DNA of 64,000 nt from JACNIZ01 sp964344765 (lineage in GTDB: Bacteria; Planctomycetota; UBA1135). Under the pieces are notes generated by a model. It did not search any database. It was not told where the DNA came from and saw only the letters and a list, made by a program, of their open reading frames with translations. Both the position numbers and the translations under genes were made by a program. Where the stretch lies: the NCBI GenBank assembly GCA_964344765.1, contig CAYFOM010000005.1:1-64000 (forward strand), given 5' to 3'. Shown piece after piece: positions 27,513 through 34,497 of the stretch (position 1 is the stretch's first letter; each line of letters starts with the position of its first letter).

Positions 27513-29299
27513 GGCAAGACCTGATGCAAGTGTTCTTGCAAAGAGTCAATCAAACCGGCGGTCATTCCGGGGAGTTCCAGCAAGATTTCTCGTGGAGCAT
27601 CACGCAATTTGGCCAAATCACCTTCACACCAATCCAATAAGGTTCCCCGCTTCGCCGGCCCAATACCCGGAATCTGCTCCAAGACCAAGCGCAGGTTTTC
27701 ACGACGCTTCCGATGGTGGGTAATGGCGAAGCGGTGCGCTTCGTCGCGAATCCGTTCAAAGAACAAACGCTCCGGACCCTGCGGTTCCAGAATGAAGGGT
27801 TCGGCTTTTCCCGGCAAAAACAAACGCTCTTCTGCTTGGATCGGACCGCGTCCACGCCGTGCTTTGGCTAGCGAAATGAGCGGTGCATGAATTCCCATTT
27901 CTTTGACTGCATCCAACCCGGCGCCGAGCTGACCTTTCCCGCCGTCCAAGACGATTAAATCCGCCAAACCATCCTCGCCAACGCGATTCAACACCCGCCC
28001 CACCACCTCGCGCATTGCAGCGAAATCATCATTGCCATGGCCGTCACCGACTAAATAATGCCGGTAGGACGCACGGTCGGCTTTGCCTTCTACAAATCTC
28101 ACCTTCGATGCCACGCGCTCGCGGCCCTGCAAGTGGCTGACATCAATGCAGTCCACAACTGCCGGCGGGTCCAAGTGTGTAATTTCCGCAATACGCCGCG
28201 CCAAAATCGGCCAAGCCACGCGTGCGACCTCACCGCGTCGCGCTCTAGCATTGGATTCGGCCATGCGGACCAACGCGCGCTTCTGCCCACGTGCGGGTGC
28301 AATTAAATGCACCGCATGCCCAGCTTGATCGCGCAACCACGCTTGAATCGCGTCAACCTCTTCCGGCATCGCCGGAACCAAGATCTCGGCGGGGATCTCT
28401 GCACCCACTCGATACAACGCCGGGACCAATTCCGACACCATCGCCGCCGGGGCTTCGACTACTGGGATGCGTCCGTATCGCGTCGCAATCCAATCGCCGT
28501 CGCGATACTCCAACAAGGCAAATAAACCGCGCTCATCAATCCCCAAAACATCAAAGTCGCGACCGGCTTGCAAGCGCACTTTTTGCGGAGCGGCTAAAGC
28601 TTGCAACGCATCCATGCGATTTCGAGCGCGCAATGCGATTTCATACTCCATCACCTTACTGGCATTCTCCATGCGCATCTGCTCCTGATAAATGCGCTCC
28701 TTAACCTTGCCGCCTAACACCTGGCGCGCCGAGTGCAACGCCTCCTGATACTCCTCGTGATCCACCTTGCCGACGCACGGGCCGCTGCACAAGCCCACCG
28801 AATACTTCAAACAAGCGCGCCGCCGGTTGGCCAAAGTATGGTCGCTGCAATCGCGCAAACCAAAAGCCTTCTGCAGCAGCCGCTTGGCCCGACGCGTCGC
28901 CCCGGCGTTGGGATAGGGTCCAAAAAACTCGCCGCGCATGCTGCGTTTGCGCGCCAATCCTAACCGCGGCCATTGATGGGTAGTGTCCAAGTGCAAAAGC
29001 AAAAACGCTTTGTCATCTTTTAACAACACATTCAATGGCGGCTGATGCATTTTGACCAGCCGTTCCTCCAATAGCACCGCTTCCATCTCCGAGTCGGTGA
29101 CGCGGAATTCGGCGCGAACCGCATACTCCAATAACTCGGCAAATCTTGCGCGTCCGTCGGCACCTTCGCGCCGGTAAACCTGTACCCGGTTGCGAATATT
29201 TTTGGCCTTGCCTACGTAAAGTACACGGTCGTCGTCATCAAAAAACAAATAACAACCCGGACGCGCGGGCGCCGTCTGCAATTGGCGCTGGAAGGTCAT
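27509..29299 (-). CDS. uvrC: UvrABC excinuclease subunit C
   Basis: 596 residues, normal length. The N-terminal GIY-YIG nuclease (PGCYLFFDDDDRVLYVGKAK) makes the 3' incision. A UVR motif lies near residue 210, the central RNase H-like endonuclease domain (VVDCIDVSHLQGRERVASKV; DLIVLDGGKGQLGAGLDAVK) makes the 5' incision, and a C-terminal helix-hairpin-helix (LEQIPGIGPAKRGTLL) binds DNA. Works with UvrB in nucleotide excision repair. Start ATG 29299 overlaps the uvrB stop as ATGA. The pairing of uvrB and uvrC in one operon is not universal and is notable but not rare. Confidence 0.97.
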   Translation of the reverse strand: MTFQRQLQTAPARPGCYLFFDDDDRVLYVGKAKNIRNRVQVYRREGADGRARFAELLEYAVRAEFRVTDSEMEAVLLEERLVKMHQPPLNVLLKDDKAFLLLHLDTTHQWPRLGLARKRSMRGEFFGPYPNAGATRRAKRLLQKAFGLRDCSDHTLANRRRACLKYSVGLCSGPCVGKVDHEEYQEALHSARQVLGGKVKERIYQEQMRMENASKVMEYEIALRARNRMDALQALAAPQKVRLQAGRDFDVLGIDERGLFALLEYRDGDWIATRYGRIPVVEAPAAMVSELVPALYRVGAEIPAEILVPAMPEEVDAIQAWLRDQAGHAVHLIAPARGQKRALVRMAESNARARRGEVARVAWPILARRIAEITHLDPPAVVDCIDVSHLQGRERVASKVRFVEGKADRASYRHYLVGDGHGNDDFAAMREVVGRVLNRVGEDGLADLIVLDGGKGQLGAGLDAVKEMGIHAPLISLAKARRGRGPIQAEERLFLPGKAEPFILEPQGPERLFFERIRDEAHRFAITHHRKRRENLRLVLEQIPGIGPAKRGTLLDWCEGDLAKLRDAPREILLELPGMTAGLIDSLQEHLHQVLP

Positions 29300-31338
29300 G
29301 AGCTCAGCTCCAATAACAACGCCTCCAGTCGGCGCATCTCATCCCGATGTTTCACGGCGTTTTCAAAGTCCAACTCCGACGCCGCCTTCAACATCTGCTG
29401 CTGACTTTCTTGCTTGCGCGCTTCCAAAGTCGCGGCATCTACGGCCGCAACGCCCTCGCCGTCGTCGCCACCCTCTCCTCCGGCCAGCAACAACGAAAGC
29501 GAATCCGAAATCTTTTTGCGCACTGTTTTCGGCACGATGCCGTGCATGACGTTATGCGCATGTTGAATTTCGCGTCGCCGATCCGCCTCGGCAATGGTTT
29601 GGCGGATCGCTTCGGTTTCTTTGTCGGCATAAAGAATCACTTTGCCATGTGCATTGCGTGCGGCACGACCACAGGTTTGAATCAGCGAGGTAGTCGAACG
29701 TAAAAAGCCTTCTTGATCGGCATCCAAAACCGCGACCAGCGCCACTTCCGGCAAATCCAAGCCTTCGCGCAGCAAGTTAATGCCGACGAGTACATCAAAC
29801 ACACCCAAGCGCAAATCGCGCAAAATCTCGGCACGCTCCAAAGTGTGGATATCGGCGTGCAAATAGCGCGCGCGCAACCCGCTCTCCTGGAAAAACTCGG
29901 TTAAGTCCTCGGCGCTGCGCTTGGTCAATGTGGTCACCAAAACGCGCTCGCCGTTGGCGACCACCGCCTTGGCTTCTTTACACGCATCTTCCACCTGCGC
30001 ACCAGCCGGACGGATTTCCACTTCAGGGTCTAACAAACCCGTTGGCCTGACCACCTGTTCGACAATGCTGGATTGCCCCAGCCCGGGCACCGGATTGCCT
30101 TCGGCCTCCTCGGCTTCTGCTCCATTCGCCAACCCGCGCTCGCGATAACCTGGCGTTGCACTGACATAAAGCACACGGCCAACAATAGACTCGAACTCCT
30201 CTTCCTTCAGCGGCCGGTTATCCACTGCCGACGGCAAGCGGAAACCATAATTCACCAACGACTGTTTGCGCGCTCCATCGCCGCGCACCATTGCATAAAC
30301 CTGCGGCAAGGTCACGTGGCTTTCATCCAACACGCACAAAAAGTTGCGCGGAAAATAATTCAGCAAAGTAAACGGCGGCTGTCCCGGCCGACGCCCTTCA
30401 AAGTGGCGCGAGTAGTTTTCAATGCCCGAGCAAAAGCCCAGCTCTTCCAAATCTTCCAAGTCCGCCAAGGTTCGCCGCTCCAGTCGCTCCGCCTCCAACC
30501 CCTTCTGCGCTTTGTTCAACTCGCGCAATCGCGCATCCATTTCCTCGCGGATGCTGACCATCGCATTCGGCATCTTGTCCTCCGGCTGCACGTAGTGACC
30601 GACCGGATAAATGGTCACCCGCTGTGGCTCGTCCAACAGTTCACCGGTCAGCGGATCGACGACCAAAATCTCCTCCAGCCGATCGCCCAGCAATTCAAAG
30701 CGCCAGACGCGATCGCGTTCATGAATCGGCCAAACCTCCACCGCACTGCCGCGCACGCGAAAAGTCCCCGGCCGGAAATCCACCTCGGCGCGGGTGTGCT
30801 GGGTGCGAACCAAACCGCGCATCAGCGCATCGCGTCGCACCTCGCTATCGCGGGTCAACGTCACCGACAGTTCCTGATAAACCCCGGGGTCACCCAAGCC
30901 ATAAATACACGAAACACTGGCTACGACGATGACATCCCGCCGCGCCAGCAGCGCCGCCGTCGCGCCATTGCGCATGCGATCGATCTGCTCGTTGATGCGT
31001 GCATCCTTCTCGATATAGGTGTCCGACGACGGGATGTACGCCTCAGGCTGGAAGTAGTCGTAGTACGAAACGAAATACTCCACCGCGTTGTTCGGGAACA
31101 GCTCTTTCATCTCCTGATAGAGCTGGCCGGCCAAAGTTTTGTTCGGCGCGATAATCAGCGTCGGCACCTGCAAGCGCTGAATCACATGCGCCAGCGTGAA
31201 GGTCTTGCCGGATCCGGTGACCCCAAGCAGGATGCGGCGCGCCTCGGGATCGGCCAGACCCGCCGCAAGTTCCTCGATGGCCTTGGGTTGGTCGCCTTTG
31301 GGCTGAAATTCGCTTTCGAGCTGGAAGTTCCTAGACAC
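29296..31338 (-). CDS. uvrB: UvrABC excinuclease subunit B (helicase)
   Basis: 680 residues. Walker A GVTGSGKTFTLAHVI, the DNA-clamping beta-hairpin (YYDYFQPEAYIP), DESHVTLPQV Walker B, helicase motif VI (QTCGRAARNAHGKVILY) and a C-terminal UVR domain that binds UvrC (LEARKQESQQQMLKAASELDFENAVKHRDE region) are all present. Damage-verifying subunit of nucleotide excision repair. First gene of the uvrB-uvrC-methyltransferase operon; divergent from the Ala/Lys/Pro-rich gene with about 80 bp between. Confidence 0.98.
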   Translation of the reverse strand: MSRNFQLESEFQPKGDQPKAIEELAAGLADPEARRILLGVTGSGKTFTLAHVIQRLQVPTLIIAPNKTLAGQLYQEMKELFPNNAVEYFVSYYDYFQPEAYIPSSDTYIEKDARINEQIDRMRNGATAALLARRDVIVVASVSCIYGLGDPGVYQELSVTLTRDSEVRRDALMRGLVRTQHTRAEVDFRPGTFRVRGSAVEVWPIHERDRVWRFELLGDRLEEILVVDPLTGELLDEPQRVTIYPVGHYVQPEDKMPNAMVSIREEMDARLRELNKAQKGLEAERLERRTLADLEDLEELGFCSGIENYSRHFEGRRPGQPPFTLLNYFPRNFLCVLDESHVTLPQVYAMVRGDGARKQSLVNYGFRLPSAVDNRPLKEEEFESIVGRVLYVSATPGYRERGLANGAEAEEAEGNPVPGLGQSSIVEQVVRPTGLLDPEVEIRPAGAQVEDACKEAKAVVANGERVLVTTLTKRSAEDLTEFFQESGLRARYLHADIHTLERAEILRDLRLGVFDVLVGINLLREGLDLPEVALVAVLDADQEGFLRSTTSLIQTCGRAARNAHGKVILYADKETEAIRQTIAEADRRREIQHAHNVMHGIVPKTVRKKISDSLSLLLAGGEGGDDGEGVAAVDAATLEARKQESQQQMLKAASELDFENAVKHRDEMRRLEALLLELSS

Positions 31339-31417
31339 TTGTCACGAAGCGGGGCAAGTTGACTATTCTAGAGGCATCAGGCGGCGGTCGCCCCCACACC
31401 GTCGCCCCTTAGAACCC

Positions 31418-33289
31418 ATGAGTGAACGCACAGGCATCTGTTTAGACTGTGGCCAACGCTACGGTGACATTCCCGATTCGGTGACCGCAACCAAGGTTCG
31501 CTGCCAGGTTTGCGGAGGCACCGTCGAGATTCCACCTCTGGCCGCCCCCGCCGCCGAAGCCCCCGCTGCTGCTGCAGCCCCGGCCGAAACCAAGCCGGAA
31601 CCGGCAGCCGACGCCAAGCCGGCGGCAGAAGCGCCTGCGCCTGAAGCCAAACCGGAAGACGACTCCGACTTGGGCGCCAAGCCGATCGGCGAGGCACCCA
31701 AAAAGGTCGAACGCCCGTCGGCAGCTCAGCCGGTGGATCGCGACGTCGCCAAGCCGAAGGCAAAGCCGGCTCCGGCCAAGCCCAAGGCTCCTGCAGCGAA
31801 ACCGGCCGGAAAAGCCCCGGCCAAGCCCGTCTTCACCCCACGCGGCTCTAAGCCCAAGTCCCCGGCTAAGCCGGTAGGCAAAGCGCCGGCCAAACCGGTT
31901 ACCCCGGTCAGCAAGCCGAAGGCTCCAGCCAAGCCGGCTGCAAAGGCGCCCGCTCCTGCCAAGCCCAAGGCGCCCGCTGCCAAGCCCGCAGCCGCTCAGC
32001 CTGCATCGGACGATGCCGCCAAGAAAGCCAAAGCCGCTGCCATCATTGCCAAGGCTAAAGCCAAGCGCGCTGCCGAAGACGTTGGCGGCGAGAAAAAGGC
32101 AAGCGGTGCAGACTTGATCGCCCAACTCAAAGCCAAGAAGGGTGGCGACGCTCCTGACGCCGAAACCAAGAAGGCGCCGGCAGCTGCTGCGCCGGCAGGT
32201 GGCGGTCGCAAGTCGGCAGCCGGCCGCAAGGCTGCAGGTGGCCGCAAGAAAGCCGCTGCAGGCGGTGGCCGCAAGAGCACCAAACGCGCGGGCGGACGTT
32301 CGCGCCGCGACGATGACGACGGACCGCGCGAGCACCATCACATCAAGCAGGGCCCGCCGGTTTCGATGCTGATCGTCAGCGTGGTCGGTTTGGCGGCGAT
32401 GGCTGGCGGTTATTACTGGTGGCAAGGCCAGCAGGAAGATCCGGCTCCGGTCGAAACTACCGAAACCACAGCCGCACAAAACCCGGGTGCCAGCAACGCG
32501 GCTGGAACCGGGGCTGCCGGAACTAGTGACGAGGGCTTGACCGACGCCACCCCGCTCGACGTCACCGATGCTGAACCGCTGGACGTCAGTGATTCCGACA
32601 CCTCCGATGGTGGAGCCGACGCCTCCGGCAACGGTGCCCAAGATGCTTCGGCAAACAATGCCGACGACAGCAACGCCGGTGCTTCCGAAGCCACCGCACC
32701 CGCTCCGCCGGTGCAGGCTGCTAAAGGTGCCGATTTCAATCCGCCGGCGCCGGGCGAAGGCTGCGTTACCACGGGCATTACCGACTTTGATGTGCTCGAC
32801 CTGAAGTTGGTCCCGCCGATGGACAAGTGGAGCGAATGCTCCGACGAGGATTGGGCTTCCATTCGAGAAGACCTCGAATTGTTCATGGACGACCAAGGCG
32901 CCATGTCCACGCGCGCCGGCGACCGCTTGGTGACGATGGGCCGCAAAGCCTACCCAGCTGTAGTCAATGCAATGCTGAAGCAGGACTTCGGCACCAAGGA
33001 CGGCACCTACGTCCTGACTACCCTGAACGACTTGATGTACAAGCTTTGCAATAGCAACGCCAACTTTGGTTGGGAAGCCGTCGACCTTTTGGAAGAAGGT
33101 TCCGACGAGTTCTTGGCCAAGGCTTTGCTGAACAAAAAGATTGCCGCCTCTTGGCACCGCTACTGGTTCGTCCAGCAGTTCGCAACTAACGAGGAATCGT
33201 GGAACCGTTTCTGCGGCCTAGGCAAGTCGGAAAAGAAACCCGAAGACGACATGATGGGCGACGCCGCTCAAGACTTCTTCGACGACTGA
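31418..33289 (+). CDS. Zinc-ribbon, Ala/Lys/Pro-rich membrane protein of unknown function
   Basis: 623 residues in clear sections. First, a short N-terminal CxxC...CxxC ribbon (CLDCGQRYGDI ... VRCQVCGGTVEIP). Next, about 230 residues of low-complexity KPxAKPA repeats like eukaryotic/bacterial H1-type tails, then a run of GGGRKS/AGRKA basic repeats. One membrane helix follows (MLIVSVVGLAAMAGGYYWW), then an acidic Ser/Asp/Thr-rich linker and a folded C-terminal domain of about 180 residues (DFDVLDLKLVPPMDKWSECS; AGDRLVTMGRKAYPAVVNAM). The topology suggests a basic cytoplasmic part and a periplasmic C-terminal domain. The start at 31418 places the Cys ribbon at the extreme N-terminus. No named family recognised; a similar overall design recurs in planctomycetes. 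Confidence 0.8.
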   Translation: MSERTGICLDCGQRYGDIPDSVTATKVRCQVCGGTVEIPPLAAPAAEAPAAAAAPAETKPEPAADAKPAAEAPAPEAKPEDDSDLGAKPIGEAPKKVERPSAAQPVDRDVAKPKAKPAPAKPKAPAAKPAGKAPAKPVFTPRGSKPKSPAKPVGKAPAKPVTPVSKPKAPAKPAAKAPAPAKPKAPAAKPAAAQPASDDAAKKAKAAAIIAKAKAKRAAEDVGGEKKASGADLIAQLKAKKGGDAPDAETKKAPAAAAPAGGGRKSAAGRKAAGGRKKAAAGGGRKSTKRAGGRSRRDDDDGPREHHHIKQGPPVSMLIVSVVGLAAMAGGYYWWQGQQEDPAPVETTETTAAQNPGASNAAGTGAAGTSDEGLTDATPLDVTDAEPLDVSDSDTSDGGADASGNGAQDASANNADDSNAGASEATAPAPPVQAAKGADFNPPAPGEGCVTTGITDFDVLDLKLVPPMDKWSECSDEDWASIREDLELFMDDQGAMSTRAGDRLVTMGRKAYPAVVNAMLKQDFGTKDGTYVLTTLNDLMYKLCNSNANFGWEAVDLLEEGSDEFLAKALLNKKIAASWHRYWFVQQFATNEESWNRFCGLGKSEKKPEDDMMGDAAQDFFDD

Positions 33290-33310
33290 TCCCATTTCTT
33301 GAATCAACAG

Positions 33311-33345
33311 AAAAAGGGATTTGCCAAATGGCAAATCCCTTTTTG
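33311..33345. terminator. Bidirectional intrinsic terminator
   Basis: A perfect 15-bp inverted repeat (33311-33325 with 33331-33345, offset by a short loop around 33326-33330) begins with five A and ends with five T, so it can act in both directions. It lies between the convergent Ala/Lys/Pro-rich gene and the NIL-domain gene. Confidence 0.9.
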
Positions 33346-33385
33346 TTTGTCCTTAGCCAATGAAGGCTAAGTGGGGTCCGAAAAA

Positions 33386-33616
33386 TTATTCGCCTTCGGA
33401 CAAATCCTCGACTTTGACGCCTTGCTCGATCAAATAATCGACTGCGGCGAGCACCGACGCATCTTCCCCCTCCAGTTCAAGCGAGAGGATTGCTAATTCC
33501 TCGGTAACGCTCGCTCCTCTTATATTCGGAACAACCTGGAAGCGAGTGCCCAAGGTGAACAGCAGCGGCTCCTTAATCAGGGCCTGAGGAAAGGTGCAGA
33601 AGATCTTTCTTTTCAT
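33386..33616 (-). CDS. Stand-alone NIL-domain protein
   Basis: 76 residues from ATG 33616, comprising a single ferredoxin-like NIL domain (FPQALIKEPLLFTLGTRFQV, VVPNIRGASVTEELAILSLE, VLAAVDYLIEQGVKVEDL). NIL domains usually regulate MetN-type methionine ABC transporters or occur with ferredoxins, binding methionine-like ligands; a free-standing copy may act as a sensor or as part of a sulfur-metabolism enzyme. The frame extends further upstream but would run through the tRNA-Cys gene, so the short start is preferred. Confidence 0.75.
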   Translation of the reverse strand: MKRKIFCTFPQALIKEPLLFTLGTRFQVVPNIRGASVTEELAILSLELEGEDASVLAAVDYLIEQGVKVEDLSEGE

Positions 33617-33685
33617 CGTTCGGTTGGACGATGGAGGATTCGTCCGACACCATTCTAACCAAGCGCCAAACCTGATTGCGAATTC

Positions 33686-33714
33686 TGGACATAGGCCGAC
33701 GGGAAGGGTAAGAT
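33686..33714 (+). promoter_or_regulatory. Sigma70-type promoter for the tRNA genes
   Basis: TGGACA at 33686-33691 and TAAGAT at 33709-33714, separated by exactly 17 bases, lie just upstream of tRNA-Cys, predicting transcription start near 33721. The -35 box has one mismatch to consensus and the -10 box two. Confidence 0.5.
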
Positions 33715-33728
33715 TCCCGCCCTTGGAT

Positions 33729-33804
<76 letters not shown>

Positions 33805-33842
33805 ACCCCAATATCGGAAAGATTCGGGGTCCCCTGCCCTGA

Positions 33843-33919
33843 GGGGGAGTAGCCCAATTGGCAGAGGCAAAGGACTTAAAATCCTTCCAGTACGGGTTCG
33901 AGTCCCGTCTCCCCTACCA
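33843..33919 (+). tRNA. tRNA with UAA anticodon (Leu), short variable arm
   Basis: The cloverleaf is complete: acceptor GGGGGAG with CTCCCCT (first pair G-U), D arm GCC/GGC, anticodon stem AAGGA/TCCTT with loop CTTAAAA (anticodon TAA), T arm ACGGG/CCCGT with TTCGAGT, A73 and encoded CCA. The variable region is only five bases (CCAGT), whereas leucine tRNAs normally have a long extra arm, so the amino-acid assignment by anticodon alone needs checking. It lies 38 bases after tRNA-Cys and probably shares its transcript. Confidence 0.88.
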
Positions 33920-33939
33920 CCTTTCGCTGGAATTCCCGA

Positions 33940-33975
33940 CCCACCTGGATTTGGTTCAGGTGGGGTTGTTTTTTT
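33940..33975 (+). terminator. Terminator of the tRNA pair
   Basis: An 8-bp GC-rich stem (CCCACCTG at 33940-33947 with CAGGTGGG at 33957-33964) is followed by GTTGTTTTTTT. It sits 21 bp after the second tRNA's CCA end and just before the first palindromic element. Confidence 0.8.
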
Positions 33976-33984
33976 GTGGTGGTT

Positions 33985-34077
33985 GGGTTTTTTGAAGTTT
34001 GCCCGCGGCGCTCCACGCTCCGCTGGGCCGGCTTCGCCGGTCCCCAGTCGCGACCGCGGGCAAACTTCAAAAAACCC
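33985..34077 (+). repeat. Palindromic element copy A (conserved core, locus-specific arms)
   Basis: A perfect 24-bp inverted repeat (33985-34008 and 34054-34077; outer end GGGTTTTTTGAAG) encloses a 45-nt centre. Bases 34011-34051 of the centre are a 41-nt core starting CTCCACGCTCC and containing CCGGCTTCGCCGG. The same core, inverted and with one mismatch, occurs in copy B at 34367-34407, but the arms of the two copies are unrelated. The 577-bp gene-free stretch 33920-34497 holds, in order, the tRNA terminator, this element, a 265-bp spacer with no recognisable feature, copy B and the pepA terminator. Confidence 0.9.
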
Positions 34078-34342
34078 CATTCACCCCATCCAACAATCCC
34101 ACATCCAGCAGACGGTGTGCGGGCATTCCTTTGTGCGGCGACATGGACTGTTTCCTCAGTAGTGCGAGGCCAACAAACCAAGGCCAAACCCGCACACACC
34201 ACAATCAAGTTGGCCCGTGGGAACAAAAAGGGGGCGGTAGCTCCCCCCGTTCGGCTCGCATTTTCTTGACGGGCTCTGACCTGATCTAGTTGGACTTGAT
34301 TCCCGCCTCGAATTTGGATCGGCGGTGATTGTGGATGCATTC

Positions 34343-34432
34343 GTGTTTTCGCGGGTTGCGCCGCTGGCGACTGGGGACCGGCGTAGCCGGCCCAGCGGAG
34401 CGTGGAGCCCGCGGCGCAACCCGCGAAAACAC
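34343..34432 (-). repeat. Palindromic element copy B (same core, different arms)
   Basis: A perfect 22-bp inverted repeat (34343-34364 and 34411-34432; outer end GTGTTTTCGCGGG) encloses a 46-nt centre whose reverse complement carries the 41-nt core of copy A with a single difference (CCGGCTACGCCGG instead of CCGGCTTCGCCGG). Orientation is opposite to copy A. It ends 12 bp before the pepA terminator hairpin. Confidence 0.9.
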
Positions 34433-34444
34433 ACAAGAACCCAT

Positions 34445-34479
34445 AAAAAAAGACCGCGTCGCCCAAAAACGACGCGGTC
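34445..34479 (-). terminator. Intrinsic terminator of pepA
   Basis: A perfect 10-bp stem (34452-34461 with 34470-34479) is followed on the minus strand by seven T (34445-34451). It lies 18 bp beyond the pepA stop codon. Confidence 0.9.
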
Positions 34480-34497
34480 CAAAATTCGGAACTAAAA

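Noticed and set aside
31750..32300. Short direct repeats that could be mistaken for a CRISPR or satellite array
   Set aside because: They are in-frame codons for KPA/AKP repeats of one protein, with no constant spacer length.
31442..33157. A 571-codon open frame antisense to the Ala/Lys/Pro-rich gene
   Set aside because: It consists of Gly/Arg/Leu low-complexity mirror sequence of the GC-rich repeats on the other strand; the plus-strand frame has a sensible Cys ribbon, membrane helix and terminator.
34114..34197. A 9-bp inverted repeat (GTGTGCGGG / CCCGCACAC) between the two palindromic elements
   Set aside because: It lacks the conserved core and is short enough to arise by chance in GC-rich DNA; at most a decayed relative.
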